A stretch of DNA of 64,000 nt from Halomonas sp. THAF5a (GCF_009363755.1 NZ_CP045417.1:1-64000), one strand, 5' to 3'; shown: positions 48,695-58,312, counted from the stretch's first letter. Made by a program: numbers and translations. The notes: generated by a model from the letters alone, not told the origin.

Positions 48695-49568
48695 TCAACT
48701 GACGGCCCGGCTGGCCGCGGACCGTACTCGGGTCGACGCTCGTCTCGCGTCGCTTTTCACCGAGCGGGCGGCGCCCTCGCCGCGCCTGGAGGCGGCGATG
48801 CGCCACGCCCTGCTGGTGGGCGGCAAGCGCCTGCGCCCGGTGCTGGTCTACACCGCCGGCCGCGCCCTGGGCGCCGCGGACGACGACCTGGACGCCCCGG
48901 CCATGGCGCTGGAGCTGATCCACGCCTACTCGCTGGTCCACGACGACCTGCCGGCGATGGACGACGATGACCTGCGTCGCGGCCAGCCCACGGTGCATCG
49001 CGCCTATGACGAGGCCACGGCGATCCTGGCCGGCGACGCCCTCCAGGCGCTGGCCTTCGAGGTGCTGGCGACAAGCAAGCACCCGCGGACCGGCGCCCTG
49101 GTCGCCGGGCTCGCCCGGGCCGCCGGGCGCGACGGCATGGTGGCCGGCCAGGCGCTGGACCTGGCCGCCGTGGGCGGCCAGCCGGACGTCACGGCACTGG
49201 CCACCATGCACGGCCACAAGACCGGGGCGCTGATCCGCGCGGCGGTGCGCCTCGGCGGGCTGATCGCGGTCGACGAGCATGACCCGCGGCTGGCCGCCCT
49301 GGACGCCTATGCCGACGCCATCGGCCTGGCCTTCCAGATCCACGACGACGTGCTGGACGTGACCGGCGACACCGCCACCCTCGGCAAGACCTCCGGCGCC
49401 GATGCCGCCCGTGCCAAGCCGACCTATCCGAGCCTGCTGGGGCTCGAGGGCGCCCGCCGTCGCGCCCGCGACCTGGTCGAGGCGGGCGTGGCGGCCCTGG
49501 CGCCGCTGGGCGAGGGCGCGGCGCCCCTGGCCGACCTGGCCCGCTACATGATCGAGCGTGACCACTGA
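48684..49568 (+). CDS. ispA: Farnesyl diphosphate synthase (polyprenyl synthetase)
   Basis: IspA condenses IPP with DMAPP and GPP to give FPP for ubiquinone and undecaprenyl phosphate. The 294-aa product shows the first Asp-rich motif [17 protein letters not shown], the second [13 protein letters not shown], and [15 protein letters not shown] near the N-terminus. The GTG at 48684 ([19 protein letters not shown]) is preferred because GGAGG precedes it by 7 bases; upstream in-frame codons overlap xseB further. Dxs follows after 15 bp. Confidence 0.95.
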   Translation: MSADQLTARLAADRTRVDARLASLFTERAAPSPRLEAAMRHALLVGGKRLRPVLVYTAGRALGAADDDLDAPAMALELIHAYSLVHDDLPAMDDDDLRRGQPTVHRAYDEATAILAGDALQALAFEVLATSKHPRTGALVAGLARAAGRDGMVAGQALDLAAVGGQPDVTALATMHGHKTGALIRAAVRLGGLIAVDEHDPRLAALDAYADAIGLAFQIHDDVLDVTGDTATLGKTSGADAARAKPTYPSLLGLEGARRRARDLVEAGVAALAPLGEGAAPLADLARYMIERDH

Positions 49569-49583
49569 CACCACAGGGCCCAC

Positions 49584-51500
49584 ATGAAGCTGTTCGATGA
49601 CATTCCCATCGAGCGTCCGGCGACGCCGCTGCTCGACACCCTGGAGGCGCCGGCCGCCCTGCGCGCCATGAACGCCGGCCAGCTGGCCCAGGTGGCCGAC
49701 GAGCTGCGCGCCTATCTGCTCTACAGCGTGGGCGTCTCCGGCGGCCACTTCGGCGCGGGCCTCGGCGTGGTGGAGCTCACCGTGGCCCTGCACCAGGCCC
49801 TGGAGACGCCCCACGACCGGCTGGTGTGGGACGTGGGCCACCAGGCCTACCCCCACAAGATCCTCACCGGCCGCCGCGAGGCGATGACCGGCATCCGCCA
49901 GTACGGCGGCCTGGCCGCCTTCCCGCGGCGCGCCGAGTCGGAGTTCGACACCTTCGGCGTCGGCCACTCCAGCACCTCGATCTCGGCGGCGCTGGGCATG
50001 GCGCTGGCCGCCCGGACCCGCGGCGAGTCGCGCCGGGTCTGCGCGGTGATCGGCGACGGCGCCCTGACCGCCGGCATGGCCTTCGAGGCCCTGGCCCATG
50101 CCGGTCACGTCGATGCCAACCTGCTGGTGGTGCTCAACGACAACGAGATGTCGATCTCCGAGAACGTCGGCGGCATGGCCAGCTACCTGGCGCGCATCCT
50201 CACCAGCAAGCCCTACACCAGCATGCGCGAAAGCGGCAAGAAGGTGCTCTCCCACCTGCCCGGCGCCCTGGAGCTGGCGCGGCGCACCGAGGAGCACATG
50301 AAGGGCATGATCAGCCCGGCCACGCTCTTCGAGGAGCTGGGCTTCAATTACATCGGGCCCATCGACGGCCACGACCTGCCGCTGCTGGTGGAGACCCTGG
50401 GCAACATGCGTGACCTGGAGGGGCCGCAGTTCCTCCACGTGAAGACCCGCAAGGGCAAGGGTTTCCTGCCCGCCGAGGCCGACCCCATCGGCTACCACGC
50501 CATCACCAAGCTCGAAAAGCGGGAGCCGGAGAAGCCGGGCGCGACCCCGCCGCCGCTCACGCCGGCCACCCCGGCCGGGCCCAAGCCGAAGAAGTACTGC
50601 AGCGTCTTCGGCGACTGGCTCTGCGACATGGCGGCGGCGGACCCGCGGCTGATCGGCATCACCCCGGCGATGCGCGAGGGCTCCGACCTGGTGCGCTTCT
50701 CCAAGGAGTACCCTGAGCGCTACTTCGACGTGGCGATCGCCGAGCAGCACGCCGTGACCCTGGCCGCGGGCATGGCCTGCGAGGCGATGAAGCCGGTGGT
50801 GGCGATCTACTCCACCTTCCTGCAGCGCGGCTACGACCAGCTGATCCACGACGTGGCGGTGCAGGAGCTCGACGTCACCTTCGCCATCGACCGCGCCGGT
50901 CTGGTGGGCGAGGACGGCCCCACCCACCACGGCAGCCTGGACCTCTCCTACCTGCGCTGCATCCCCGGGCTCGTGGTGCTGGCGCCGGCCGACGAGGCCG
51001 AGTGCCGGGCCATGCTCAGCGCCGCCTACCGGCATCCCGGCCCGGCGGCGGTGCGCTACCCCCGCGGCACCGGGCCGGGGGTCGCGATGCCCGACCACCT
51101 CGAGCCTCTGGAGATCGGCCGGGCCGAGTGGCGGCGGCGCGGCGAGGCGCGGGTGGCGCTGCTTGCCTTCGGCAGCCTCAACGGCCCGGCGGCCGAGGTC
51201 GCCGAGCGCCTCGACGCCACGCACCTCAACATGCGCTCGATCAAGCCGCTGGATCGCGACGCCGTGCTGGCGGCCGCCGACGACCACGACCTGCTGGTGA
51301 CCCTGGAGGAGAACGTGGTCGCCGGCGGCGCGGGCAGTGCCGTCAACGAGCTGCTGATGGCCGAGGGCGCCGCCGTCGAGGTGCTCAACCTGGGCCTGCC
51401 CGACGCCTTCGTGGAGCACGGCAAGCCCGCCGAGCTGCTCGTCGAGTGCGGCCTCGATGCCGACGGCATCGAGGCGGCGATCCGTGCCCGGCTGGGCTGA
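49584..51500 (+). CDS. dxs: 1-deoxy-D-xylulose-5-phosphate synthase
   Basis: Dxs is the thiamine-diphosphate enzyme that starts the MEP isoprenoid pathway from pyruvate and glyceraldehyde-3-phosphate. The 638-aa product shows [20 protein letters not shown], the TPP-binding [20 protein letters not shown]...[13 protein letters not shown], and the transketolase-like [20 protein letters not shown] with the catalytic Glu. [20 protein letters not shown] is also typical. It works with IspA directly upstream, linking precursor and prenyl-chain synthesis. Confidence 0.97.
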   Translation: MKLFDDIPIERPATPLLDTLEAPAALRAMNAGQLAQVADELRAYLLYSVGVSGGHFGAGLGVVELTVALHQALETPHDRLVWDVGHQAYPHKILTGRREAMTGIRQYGGLAAFPRRAESEFDTFGVGHSSTSISAALGMALAARTRGESRRVCAVIGDGALTAGMAFEALAHAGHVDANLLVVLNDNEMSISENVGGMASYLARILTSKPYTSMRESGKKVLSHLPGALELARRTEEHMKGMISPATLFEELGFNYIGPIDGHDLPLLVETLGNMRDLEGPQFLHVKTRKGKGFLPAEADPIGYHAITKLEKREPEKPGATPPPLTPATPAGPKPKKYCSVFGDWLCDMAAADPRLIGITPAMREGSDLVRFSKEYPERYFDVAIAEQHAVTLAAGMACEAMKPVVAIYSTFLQRGYDQLIHDVAVQELDVTFAIDRAGLVGEDGPTHHGSLDLSYLRCIPGLVVLAPADEAECRAMLSAAYRHPGPAAVRYPRGTGPGVAMPDHLEPLEIGRAEWRRRGEARVALLAFGSLNGPAAEVAERLDATHLNMRSIKPLDRDAVLAAADDHDLLVTLEENVVAGGAGSAVNELLMAEGAAVEVLNLGLPDAFVEHGKPAELLVECGLDADGIEAAIRARLG

Positions 51501-51527
51501 TTCCTTCCCCCGACCTGCGAGGCGACG

Positions 51528-52289
51528 ATGCTCTTTCTGACTCTGCTCGGTGCGCTACTGGGCTTCTGGATCGGCGGCCCCCTGGGGCTGCTGGTCGGTG
51601 CCGGCCTCGGCTACTGGCTGGTGCGGCGGCTGCGCAAGAGCGTGCTGGGCCGGCTGGCCGGCGCCCAGGCGCAATTCCTCGACTCGACCTTCGCGGTGAT
51701 GGGCTGCATGTGCAAGGCCGACGGCCGCGTCACCGAGGATGAACTGGAGGCCTCCCGGCAGCTGTGGGATCGCCTGCGGCTCAATGAGGCGCAGCGTGCC
51801 CAGGCGCGGGCCGCCTTCACCCGCGGCAAGGCGCCGGACTTCGACCTGGAGGCGGAGCTCGCCAAGGTGCGCCAGGTCGTCGGCCGCCAGCACGCCCTGT
51901 TGCAGGTGTTCCTGCAGGTGCAGCTCGCGGCCATCGCCGCCGACGGCGAGCTGCATCCCGCCGAGCATGAGATGCTGCTGCGGGTGGCGCGGGGCCTGGG
52001 CTGCTCCGAGGCCGAGATCGCCCAGATCGAGGCGATGCTGCGCGGTGGCCCCCAGGCGGCGCGCGACCAGGGCCCCTCGCTGGAGGACGCCTATCGAGTG
52101 CTGGGCGTCGCGGCCGAGGCCAGCGATGCCGAGGTCAAGAAGGCCTACCGCCGGCTGATGAGCGAGAACCACCCCGACAAGCTGGCCGCCAAGGGGCTGC
52201 CCGAGAGCATGCGCGAGATGGCCAAGGAGCGGACCAGCGAGATCGGCAACGCCTACGAGCGCATTCGCAAGGCCCGCGAGACGGCCTGA
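51528..52289 (+). CDS. djlA: Membrane-anchored DnaJ-like co-chaperone DjlA
   Basis: The 253-aa protein has an N-terminal membrane segment (about 3-33, LLGALLGFWIGGPLGLLVGA), a TerB-like helical domain (about 45-160; DSTFAVMGCMCKADGRVTEDE, LAAIAADGELHPAEHEML) and a C-terminal J domain (about 185-253; DAYRVLGVAAEASDAEVKKAY and the HPD motif in ENHPDKLAAKG). This order is that of DjlA, a DnaK co-chaperone anchored in the inner membrane. It ends 32 bp before a strong terminator. Confidence 0.92.
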   Translation: MLFLTLLGALLGFWIGGPLGLLVGAGLGYWLVRRLRKSVLGRLAGAQAQFLDSTFAVMGCMCKADGRVTEDELEASRQLWDRLRLNEAQRAQARAAFTRGKAPDFDLEAELAKVRQVVGRQHALLQVFLQVQLAAIAADGELHPAEHEMLLRVARGLGCSEAEIAQIEAMLRGGPQAARDQGPSLEDAYRVLGVAAEASDAEVKKAYRRLMSENHPDKLAAKGLPESMREMAKERTSEIGNAYERIRKARETA

Positions 52290-52321
52290 TCCCGCGCCGC
52301 GTCACCGCGGCAGCGCCCACG

Positions 52322-52349
52322 AAAAAGCCCCCGAGATCGGGGGCTTTTT
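52322..52349. terminator. Strong bidirectional Rho-independent terminator
   Basis: AAAAAGCCCCCGA-GA-TCGGGGGCTTTTT gives a 13-bp stem with T-tracts on both strands. It ends djlA on the plus strand and the first duplicated exported-protein gene on the minus strand. Confidence 0.93.
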
Positions 52350-52391
52350 GCGTGTTGCGTGCCGGGCGTGGCCCGGGTCGGGCCGGTGCCC

Positions 52392-52685
52392 TCAGCTAGT
52401 GGCCTCGCGGGCGAGGCGGTAAGCGTCGTCGTTGTCGGCGAAGTCGGTCGTGGCGGCCTGCTGGGAGCGCAGCCGCAGGCGGGCCTGGGCCATGGCGTCG
52501 CTGCCGCCGTCGAGGCGCTCGAGGTCGACGGTGGCCTCGTTCGCGGCGGAGACGGCCGCGGCGGACACGGCGCTCGAGAGCGGCTCCTGGTTCAGTTGGA
52601 AGGCGCGCTCGGAGGCCGGGTCGGCCTGGGCGGCGAGCGGCAGGGCGGCGAGCATCAGGGTCGCGGTGATCAGGGTGGTCTTCAT
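52392..52685 (-). CDS. Small exported protein of unknown function, copy A
   Basis: The 97-aa product has a signal peptide, MKTTLITATLMLAALPLAAQ followed by A, with likely cleavage at AQA-DP (about residue 21). The mature part of about 76 residues is Ala/Ser/Glu/Asp-rich, with NQEPLSSAVSAAAVSA, VDLERLDGGSDAMAQARLRL and FADNDDAYRLAREATS; no cysteines, no known motif recognised. It is probably periplasmic and helical. Copy B, 0.5 kb away, differs at only two residues (both in the SSAVSAAAVSA stretch). No function can be assigned. Confidence 0.8.
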   Translation of the reverse strand: MKTTLITATLMLAALPLAAQADPASERAFQLNQEPLSSAVSAAAVSAANEATVDLERLDGGSDAMAQARLRLRSQQAATTDFADNDDAYRLAREATS

Positions 52686-52841
52686 GGGTAAAACCTCATC
52701 GTCGTATGGATGGATGCCGTGAATAATAATAGCGAGCTAAACGTTAGGATAGTTACAGGTTTCGATGGGGGCGATTGAGCGGGCCTATCGCAAGGCCCGC
52801 ACGCGGGCCTGACCGCCTGCCTTGCCCCGGCTCCGCCCACG

Positions 52842-52868
52842 AAAAAGCCCCCGAGATCGGGGGCTTCT
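52842..52868. terminator. Second copy of the terminator, downstream of exported-protein gene B
   Basis: The same GCCCCCGA/TCGGGGGC stem as at 52322, with one T-to-C change in the plus-strand tail (CTTCTT). The minus-strand T-tract, needed for copy B, is intact. Confidence 0.88.
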
Positions 52869-52903
52869 TGTGTACCGGGCATGGTCGCGCTGGGGCGGAG
52901 CCC

Positions 52904-53197
52904 TTAGCTGGTGGCCTCGCGGGCGAGGCGGTAAGCGTCGTCGTTGTCGGCGAAGTCGGTCGTGGCGGCCTGCTGGGAGCGCAGCCGCAGGCGGGCCTGG
53001 GCCATGGCGTCGCTGCCGCCGTCGAGGCGCTCGAGGTCGACGGTGGCCTCGTTCGCGGCGGAGACGGCGTCGGCAGACACGACGCTCGAGAGCGGCTCCT
53101 GGTTCAGCTGGAAGGCGCGCTCGGAGGCCGGGTCGGCCTGGGCGGCGAGCGGCAGGGCGGCGAGCATCAGGGTCGCGGTGATCAGGGTGGTCTTCAT
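52904..53197 (-). CDS. Small exported protein of unknown function, copy B
   Basis: Tandem paralogue of the gene at 52392-52685, 95 of 97 residues identical; here the variable part reads SSVVSADAVSA. The signal peptide and the C-terminal DAYRLAREATS are unchanged. An upstream in-frame ATG at 53257 exists, but the ATG at 53197 corresponds to the copy A start and gives a proper signal peptide. Each copy has its own upstream AT-rich region and terminator, so both may be transcribed separately. Confidence 0.8.
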   Translation of the reverse strand: MKTTLITATLMLAALPLAAQADPASERAFQLNQEPLSSVVSADAVSAANEATVDLERLDGGSDAMAQARLRLRSQQAATTDFADNDDAYRLAREATS

Positions 53198-53320
53198 GGG
53201 TAACAGCCTCATCGTCATTGGGATGGATGCCATGAATAATAATAGCGAGCTAAACATTAGTATAGTTATTGGTTTCGATGAGGGTGATTGGGTGGGGCTA
53301 TCGCGGGCCTGTCGCGCGTT

Positions 53321-53372
53321 GGTCTATTGCGAAGGTCTTTTGCGAAGGTCTATTGCGAAGGTCTTTCGCGAC
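53321..53372. repeat. Four tandem copies of a 13-bp repeat
   Basis: GGTCTATTGCGAA, GGTCTTTTGCGAA, GGTCTATTGCGAA and the decayed GGTCTTTCGCGAC follow each other exactly. The array lies between the tandem duplication and the GST gene. No coding or protein-binding role is evident. Confidence 0.9.
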
Positions 53373-53474
53373 GGCATGCCGCGCCAGGCGCTCGCGGGGC
53401 GGGCCGCCTGGCTCGCCACATCCCCGAGGGTGCGCTAGCGTGGTGGGAACCGAGACAGCGCAAGGAACCGCCCG

Positions 53475-54095
53475 ATGATCACCCTCTACGGCTTCCCCAA
53501 CTCCCGCTCGCTGCGGGTCGCCTGGGCCCTGGAAGAGCTGGGCCTCACGTATGACTATCGCCACGTCGACCTGGGGCGCGGGGAGGGCCAGTCGGAAGCC
53601 TTCCTGAGACGCCATCCCGACGGCAAGGTGCCGGTGCTGGAGGATGACGCGCTGACGCTCTTCGAGTCGGCGGCGATCTGTCGCTACCTGGCGGAGCGCT
53701 ACGGCGTGCCGGGCGACCTGCTGCCGGCGGACGTCGAGGGGCGGGCCCGGGTCGACCAGTGGCTCTTCTTCATCATCGGCGAGCTGGAGCAGCCGCTCTG
53801 GACCCAGGCCAAGCACAAGTTCGCGCTGCCGGGCGAGCAGCGCATCCCGGCGGTGCTGCCGACCGCCGCCTGGGAGTTCCAGCGGGCGCTGGCGGCGCTG
53901 GGGCGATGCTTCGACGGTGAGGGCTGGCTGGTGGGGGGGCGTTTCACCCTGGCGGACCTGTTGCTGGCCCACACCCTGACCTGGGCCAAGCAGTGCAAGA
54001 TGCGCCTGCCGCCGGCGCTTTCGGCCTATCGCGAGCGGGTCATGGCGCGGCCGGCGCTGACCCGGGCAACGGCCCGGGAGCGCGAGGCCGCCTAG
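53475..54095 (+). CDS. Glutathione S-transferase family protein
   Basis: A 206-aa cytosolic GST: thioredoxin-like N-terminal domain (about 1-78) with ITLYGFPNSRSLRVAWALEE, the cis-Pro/ES glutathione-binding elements GKVPVLEDDALTLFESAAIC, and an all-helical C-terminal domain with GRFTLADLLLAHTL. The putative catalytic residue is Ser10 or nearby (PNSRSLR). A GGAA site precedes the ATG. It is convergent with trhA. Substrate unknown. Confidence 0.92.
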   Translation: MITLYGFPNSRSLRVAWALEELGLTYDYRHVDLGRGEGQSEAFLRRHPDGKVPVLEDDALTLFESAAICRYLAERYGVPGDLLPADVEGRARVDQWLFFIIGELEQPLWTQAKHKFALPGEQRIPAVLPTAAWEFQRALAALGRCFDGEGWLVGGRFTLADLLLAHTLTWAKQCKMRLPPALSAYRERVMARPALTRATAREREAA

Positions 54096-54111
54096 TCGGA
54101 CTGACGCCGGC

Positions 54112-54783
54112 TCAGGCCGCGAAGGGCAGGACGGCGGTGACCACCGCGAAGTAGTGGCAGGTGCTGCCGCCCATCACGAAGAGGTGCCAGATCGCGTGGT
54201 TGAAGGGGATGGCGCTGACGGCGTAGAAGACCACCCCCAGGGTGTAGGTGAGCCCGCCGGCGATCAGCAGCGCGAGGCCGGTGGTGGAGAGGCGGGCGGC
54301 CAGGGCGTCGCCGGCCAGCACGATCAGCCAGCCCATCAGCAGGTAGATGGCGACCCGCAGCGCCTCGAAGCGATGGGGCCAGGCGAGCTTGCAGGCGATG
54401 CCGGCCAGCGCCAGCGACCAGACCGTGGCGAGCAGCGTCCAGCCCGTGGGGCCGCGCAGGTTGACCAGCAGGAAGGGCGTGTAGGTGCCGGCGATCAGCA
54501 GGTAGATCGCGCAGTGGTCCAGGTGCTGGAACAGGCGCTTCAGGCGCGGATGACGCACCCCGTGATAGAGGGTGGAGGCGGTGTAGAGCAGCACCAGGCT
54601 GGTGCCGTAGAGGCTGATGCCGACGATCTTCCAGGGGTCGGCCTGGGTGCCGAGGCCGGCGAGCACCAGCAGCACCACCAGCCCGGCGAGGCTCAGGACG
54701 GCGCCGATGCCGTGGCTGATGCTGTGCAGCCGCTCCTCGAGCACGCTGTAGGGGGATGCGCCGTGCGCCGGGGAGGGTGTCAT
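54112..54783 (-). CDS. TrhA/hemolysin III family membrane protein
   Basis: The 223-aa protein has seven predicted membrane helices and the PAQR/Hly-III signatures SISHGIGAVLSLAGL, TASTLYHGVRHPRLKRLFQHLDHCAIYLLIAGTYTPF and NHAIWHLFVMGGSTCHYFAV, which supply the conserved His/Asp metal-site residues. The E. coli TrhA (YqfA) is involved in membrane energetics homeostasis; the haemolysin label is historical. It is convergent with the GST gene and lies 69 bp after ribA on the same strand. Confidence 0.92.
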   Translation of the reverse strand: MTPSPAHGASPYSVLEERLHSISHGIGAVLSLAGLVVLLVLAGLGTQADPWKIVGISLYGTSLVLLYTASTLYHGVRHPRLKRLFQHLDHCAIYLLIAGTYTPFLLVNLRGPTGWTLLATVWSLALAGIACKLAWPHRFEALRVAIYLLMGWLIVLAGDALAARLSTTGLALLIAGGLTYTLGVVFYAVSAIPFNHAIWHLFVMGGSTCHYFAVVTAVLPFAA

Positions 54784-54852
54784 CGGGGTGCCTCCTGTCA
54801 GGCCACCACCCCGATGCCGGTCGCCCGATGCCGGTCGGCGCGTCGCGAGGGG

Positions 54853-55488
54853 TCAGGGCTTGCGTTCGATGTCCACGTCGTCGGCCTGGGTGAAGTCGCC
54901 CAGGGCCATCATGTGGCCCAGCTTGCCCGCCTTGGTGGTCAGGTATTGTTCGTTGTGCGGGTTTAGACCGGTGGTCAGCGGCACGCGTTCCCTGACCGTC
55001 ACGCCGGCCTGGGTCAGGGCATCGACCTTGCGCGGGTTGTTGGTCATCAACCTGAGGGCCGTGATCTGGAGGTGGTCGAGCATCGGCACGCAGAGGTCGT
55101 AGCGGCGCAGGTCGGCGGCGAAGCCCAGCTGCTCGTTGGCCTCCACGGTGTCGGCGCCCTGGTCCTGGAGGTGGTAGGCGCGGATCTTGTTGAGCAGGCC
55201 GATGCCGCGCCCCTCCTGGCGCAGGTAGAGCAGCACCCCGCGGCCCTCCTCGGCGATGCGCTTGAGTGCCTCCTGGAGCTGGAAGCCGCAGTCGCAGCGC
55301 ATCGAGAAGAGCGCATCGCCGGTCAGGCACTCCGAGTGGACCCGGCCCAGCACCGGTTCGCCATCGGCCACGTCGCCCAGGGTCAGGGCGATGTGATCCT
55401 TGCCGGTGGCCTCGTCCTCGAAGCCGTGCATGGTGAAGGTGGCCCAGGGGGTGGGCAGCCGGGAGGCGGCGATGAATCGAATCGTCAC
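54853..55488 (-). CDS. ribA: GTP cyclohydrolase II
   Basis: RibA opens GTP in the first step of riboflavin synthesis. The 211-aa length is typical of the stand-alone enzyme. Zinc ligands C54, C65 and C67 fall in [20 protein letters not shown], followed by [20 protein letters not shown] and a [19 protein letters not shown] segment. The ATG at 55488 is preceded by GGAGG-like bases (CCGAGGTA). No FMN riboswitch was recognised upstream. Confidence 0.96.
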   Translation of the reverse strand: MTIRFIAASRLPTPWATFTMHGFEDEATGKDHIALTLGDVADGEPVLGRVHSECLTGDALFSMRCDCGFQLQEALKRIAEEGRGVLLYLRQEGRGIGLLNKIRAYHLQDQGADTVEANEQLGFAADLRRYDLCVPMLDHLQITALRLMTNNPRKVDALTQAGVTVRERVPLTTGLNPHNEQYLTTKAGKLGHMMALGDFTQADDVDIERKP

Positions 55489-55643
55489 GATGTACCTCGG
55501 AGGAAGACCACGGCGTTGCCGACGAGTGAAGGCTCATTCTAACAGGAAGGCCGGGCAGGCTCACCGTATGCGTCACGGGGCTCATCCCAGGCGCCTTCGA
55601 TGGGGTACAATGGCGCCCACATTTTCCGTGGACGAGTGTGCGC

Positions 55644-56720
55644 ATGGAACTCAAGAACGACCGCTTTCTGCGCGCCCTGGCGCGTCAACCCGTCGACCGT
55701 ACCCCGGTCTGGATGATGCGTCAGGCCGGTCGCTACCTGCCGGAGTATCGTGAGGTGCGGGCCCAGGCCGGCAGCTTCATGGATCTGTGCCGCAACCAGG
55801 AGCTGGCCTGCGAGGTCACCCTGCAGCCCCTGGAGCGCTATCCGCTGGACGCGGCCATCCTCTTCTCGGACATCCTCACCATCCCCGACGCCATGGGGCT
55901 GGGGCTCTACTTCGAGACCGGCGAGGGGCCGAAATTCCGCAAGCCGGTGCGCACCGCGGCCGAGGTGGACGCCCTGGCGGTGCCGGACGCCGAGCGCGAC
56001 CTGGACTACGTGATGCGGGCCGTCTCGACCATCCGCCGCGAACTGGGCGGCCGGGTACCGCTGATCGGCTTCTCCGGCAGCCCCTGGACGCTGGCCACCT
56101 ACATGGTGGAGGGCGCCTCCAGCAAGGACTTCCGCCACGTCAAGACGATGCTCTACGACGCGCCGGATGCCATGCACCGGCTGCTCGACAAGCTGGCCCA
56201 CGCGGTCACCGACTACCTCAACGCCCAGATCCGCGCCGGGGCCCAGGCGGTGCAGATCTTCGATACCTGGGGCGGGGCGCTGTCGACGCCGGCCTACCTG
56301 GAGTTCTCGCTGCGCTACATGGAGCAGATCGTGGCCGGCCTGATCCGCGAGCACGAGGGGCGCCGGGTGCCGGTGATCCTGTTCACCAAGAACGGTGGCC
56401 AGTGGCTCGAGGACATCGCGGCGGCGGGCTCCGACGCCGTGGGCCTGGACTGGAGCACCGAGCTCTCCTCCGCCCGGGCGCGGGTCGGCCATCGCGTCGC
56501 CCTGCAGGGCAACCTCGACCCCAACGTGCTCTTCGCCCGTCCCGCGGCGATCCGCGCCGAGGTGGCGCGTATCCTCGACAGCTACGGCCAAGGCCCCGGG
56601 CACATCTTCAACCTGGGCCACGGCATCAGCCAGTTCACCGACCCGGACCACGTCACGGCCTTCATGGACGCCCTGCACGACCTGAGCCCGGCCTATCACC
56701 GCCAGATCGCCCAGGAGTGA
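55644..56720 (+). CDS. hemE: Uroporphyrinogen decarboxylase
   Basis: HemE decarboxylates uroporphyrinogen III to coproporphyrinogen III in haem synthesis. The 358-aa protein shows [20 protein letters not shown] near the N-terminus, [20 protein letters not shown] with the catalytic Asp, [16 protein letters not shown], and [20 protein letters not shown] near the C-terminus. The ATG at 55644 is preferred to the GTG at 55638. Length matches E. coli (354). Confidence 0.97.
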   Translation: MELKNDRFLRALARQPVDRTPVWMMRQAGRYLPEYREVRAQAGSFMDLCRNQELACEVTLQPLERYPLDAAILFSDILTIPDAMGLGLYFETGEGPKFRKPVRTAAEVDALAVPDAERDLDYVMRAVSTIRRELGGRVPLIGFSGSPWTLATYMVEGASSKDFRHVKTMLYDAPDAMHRLLDKLAHAVTDYLNAQIRAGAQAVQIFDTWGGALSTPAYLEFSLRYMEQIVAGLIREHEGRRVPVILFTKNGGQWLEDIAAAGSDAVGLDWSTELSSARARVGHRVALQGNLDPNVLFARPAAIRAEVARILDSYGQGPGHIFNLGHGISQFTDPDHVTAFMDALHDLSPAYHRQIAQE

Positions 56721-56727
56721 ACCGGCG

Positions 56728-57111
56728 ATGGCGCCGGGCGTGACGAAAGATCAGGTGACATGGCGCCGCCTCTGGGCGGCGCTGGCCGTGCTGGCGGCGC
56801 TCACGATCGCCTGGGGCAGCCTGACCCCGGGCAGCGAGCTGCCCGCTTCGCTCCCCTGGGACAAGGCCAGCCACTTCATCGGCTACGGTGGCCTGGCGGG
56901 CCTGATCGGGCTCGCCGGGGTGCGCCTGCCCCTGGCCCTGCTGATCAGCGTGCTCTTCGGCGTGACCATCGAGGTCGCCCAGATCCCCGTGCCGGGCCGC
57001 TTCGGCGGCGACGGGCACGATATCCTCGCCAACACCCTGGGGGCGGCCTGTGCGGTGGTCGCGCTCAGGGTCCTGCGCCATCTGAAGGGGCGCCGCCCCA
57101 CCCGGGGATAA
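56728..57111 (+). CDS. VanZ-family membrane protein
   Basis: The 127-aa protein has four hydrophobic helices and the VanZ-type features WDKASHFIGYGGLAGLIGLA and FGVTIEVAQIPVPGRFGGDGHDILANTLGA. VanZ-domain proteins are widespread; apart from teicoplanin resistance in some Gram-positives their role is unknown. It follows hemE by 7 bp, so is likely co-transcribed. Start assigned at ATG 56728. Confidence 0.85.
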   Translation: MAPGVTKDQVTWRRLWAALAVLAALTIAWGSLTPGSELPASLPWDKASHFIGYGGLAGLIGLAGVRLPLALLISVLFGVTIEVAQIPVPGRFGGDGHDILANTLGAACAVVALRVLRHLKGRRPTRG

Positions 57112-57153
57112 GCCGGGAGGGGGCAGGCCGCGACGCCTGCCCCAGTCCCGCCC

Positions 57154-57627
57154 CTAGAGCCGCGGCTCGTTGGCCGCCGGCTCCGGCTCGTGCGGCCGGG
57201 CGAGGTCCAGGGTGGGCTCATCGGTGGCCCGGCGCACCACCCGCGGGGGGCCCACCACGTCCTCCTCGTCGGCGGCCCGGCGCGCCTCGCGGCTCCATTC
57301 GGCCTCGTCATACACCGCCGGGCGCCGTGCGTAGGAGCGGGTGACCACCGCGGCCGGGGCGAAACCCGGTCGCGGCGCCGCCTGGTGGTGGGGCAGCAGG
57401 GCGAGCTCGGCCACCAGGCGCAGCGCCATGGCGGCCAGCAGCCAGAGCCCGCCGCCCAGCGCCAGGGGGAGCCAGTCGTGGGGTGTCGCGTCGCTCATCG
57501 TGAGCCACGGCGCCTGGGGGACCAGCCACAGGGCGGCCGCGGCCAGCAGGCCGAGCTGCAGCAGCAGGTGGCAGGTCAGCACGGTGGCGCGAGCCAGCGG
57601 CCGGCGGGGAAACAGGAACTGTCGCAT
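57154..57627 (-). CDS. Uncharacterised two-helix membrane protein
   Basis: I do not recognise the family. The 157-aa product, starting MRQFLFPRRPLARATVLTCH, has two hydrophobic segments (about 14-38 and 52-74) followed by a hydrophilic, charged tail (about 80-157) with RRPAVYDEAEWSREARRAADEE and PEPAANEPRL-like low-complexity residues. The ATG at 57627 has GGGAGG upstream, making this start convincing. The N-terminus probably faces the cytoplasm with the acidic tail also cytoplasmic. Convergent with the VanZ-like gene. Confidence 0.7.
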   Translation of the reverse strand: MRQFLFPRRPLARATVLTCHLLLQLGLLAAAALWLVPQAPWLTMSDATPHDWLPLALGGGLWLLAAMALRLVAELALLPHHQAAPRPGFAPAAVVTRSYARRPAVYDEAEWSREARRAADEEDVVGPPRVVRRATDEPTLDLARPHEPEPAANEPRL

Positions 57628-57838
57628 GGGGGATCCTCCCGGGGGAATGCACATCGCAGCGATGAGGCGCGTCGACCTCCGTGTCGGGCGAGCCGCGATG
57701 CTACCCCAGTTCCCGCCGCGCTGCAGTCCCGGCGTTGCCTGTTGACCAACCCCGGGGCGCTTGCCAAGGTGAAGTAGAGGCGAGGGCGGCTGTCCGTCGG
57801 ACGGATCCTCGTCCACTCACCGGCATCGAGGAGCGACT

Positions 57839-58267
57839 ATGACGACCTATATCGTGGTGGCGGATGCGGCGCGGGCACGCCTGTTTACCCGCGATGGAAT
57901 CGCGATCAGCGAGCTGGATAGCCTGGTGCACGCCGAGGGGCGCCTGCACGAGGGCGACCTGGTCACCGACCGGGGCGGCGATGTCCACGAGTCGACCTCG
58001 ACCACGGCCCGCAGCGCCGGCGGCGAGAGCGTGGCGACCCAGCACCACGAGGAGATGTTCGCCCGCGAGGTGGCCGAGCGGCTCTACCGCGCCCGCGTCG
58101 ACAACAGCATGGAAAAGCTGATCCTGGTGGCCCCGCCGCGCTTCCTCGGCCAGCTGCGCGACAAGGTCGATGGCCCCACCGCCAAGCGGGTGATCCACTC
58201 CCTGGCCAAGGACCTGACCAAGGCCTCCGTCGCCGAGATCCAGGAGGCGGTTCGGGACCTGCGCTAG
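57839..58267 (+). CDS. Host-attachment protein family (PF10116-type)
   Basis: A 142-aa protein of the family annotated as required for attachment to host cells (AtsE-like): YIVVADAARARLFTRDG at the N-terminus, a variable DRGGDVHESTSTTARSAGGE loop, FAREVAERLYRARVDNSMEK and LVAPPRFLGQLRDKV near the C-terminus. The fold resembles eRF1 domain 1-type proteins; the attachment name comes from a plant-associated bacterium and need not apply. Its ATG has GAGGAG eight bases upstream. Confidence 0.85.
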   Translation: MTTYIVVADAARARLFTRDGIAISELDSLVHAEGRLHEGDLVTDRGGDVHESTSTTARSAGGESVATQHHEEMFAREVAERLYRARVDNSMEKLILVAPPRFLGQLRDKVDGPTAKRVIHSLAKDLTKASVAEIQEAVRDLR

Positions 58268-58283
58268 GCGCCCCCGCGCGATG

Positions 58284-58312
58284 AACGGCCCGGCCCCCTC
58301 GGCCGGGCCGTT
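58284..58312. terminator. Bidirectional terminator
   Basis: A 12-bp perfect stem AACGGCCCGGCC with a 5-base loop lies between the convergent host-attachment-type gene and finR. T-tract is weak on both sides. Confidence 0.75.

Larger units (their letters stand above)
52309..53304. repeat. Tandem direct duplication (~0.5-kb unit, two copies)
   Basis: Unit A (about 52309-52792) and unit B (about 52829-53304) each contain a terminator, a 97-codon gene and the same AT-rich upstream block GAATAATAATAGCGAGCTAA. Matching landmarks are offset by 512-520 bp. The coding parts are nearly identical, whereas the gene-terminator gap and the far upstream part have drifted, showing a duplication old enough for spacer divergence but with conserved coding sequence. 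Confidence 0.92.

Noticed and set aside
48603..51419. A 938-codon open frame antisense to ispA and dxs
   Set aside because: It lies wholly opposite confidently identified genes, has low-complexity composition (His/Gly/Arg/Val/Ala) typical of the reverse frame of GC-rich coding DNA, and matches no family.
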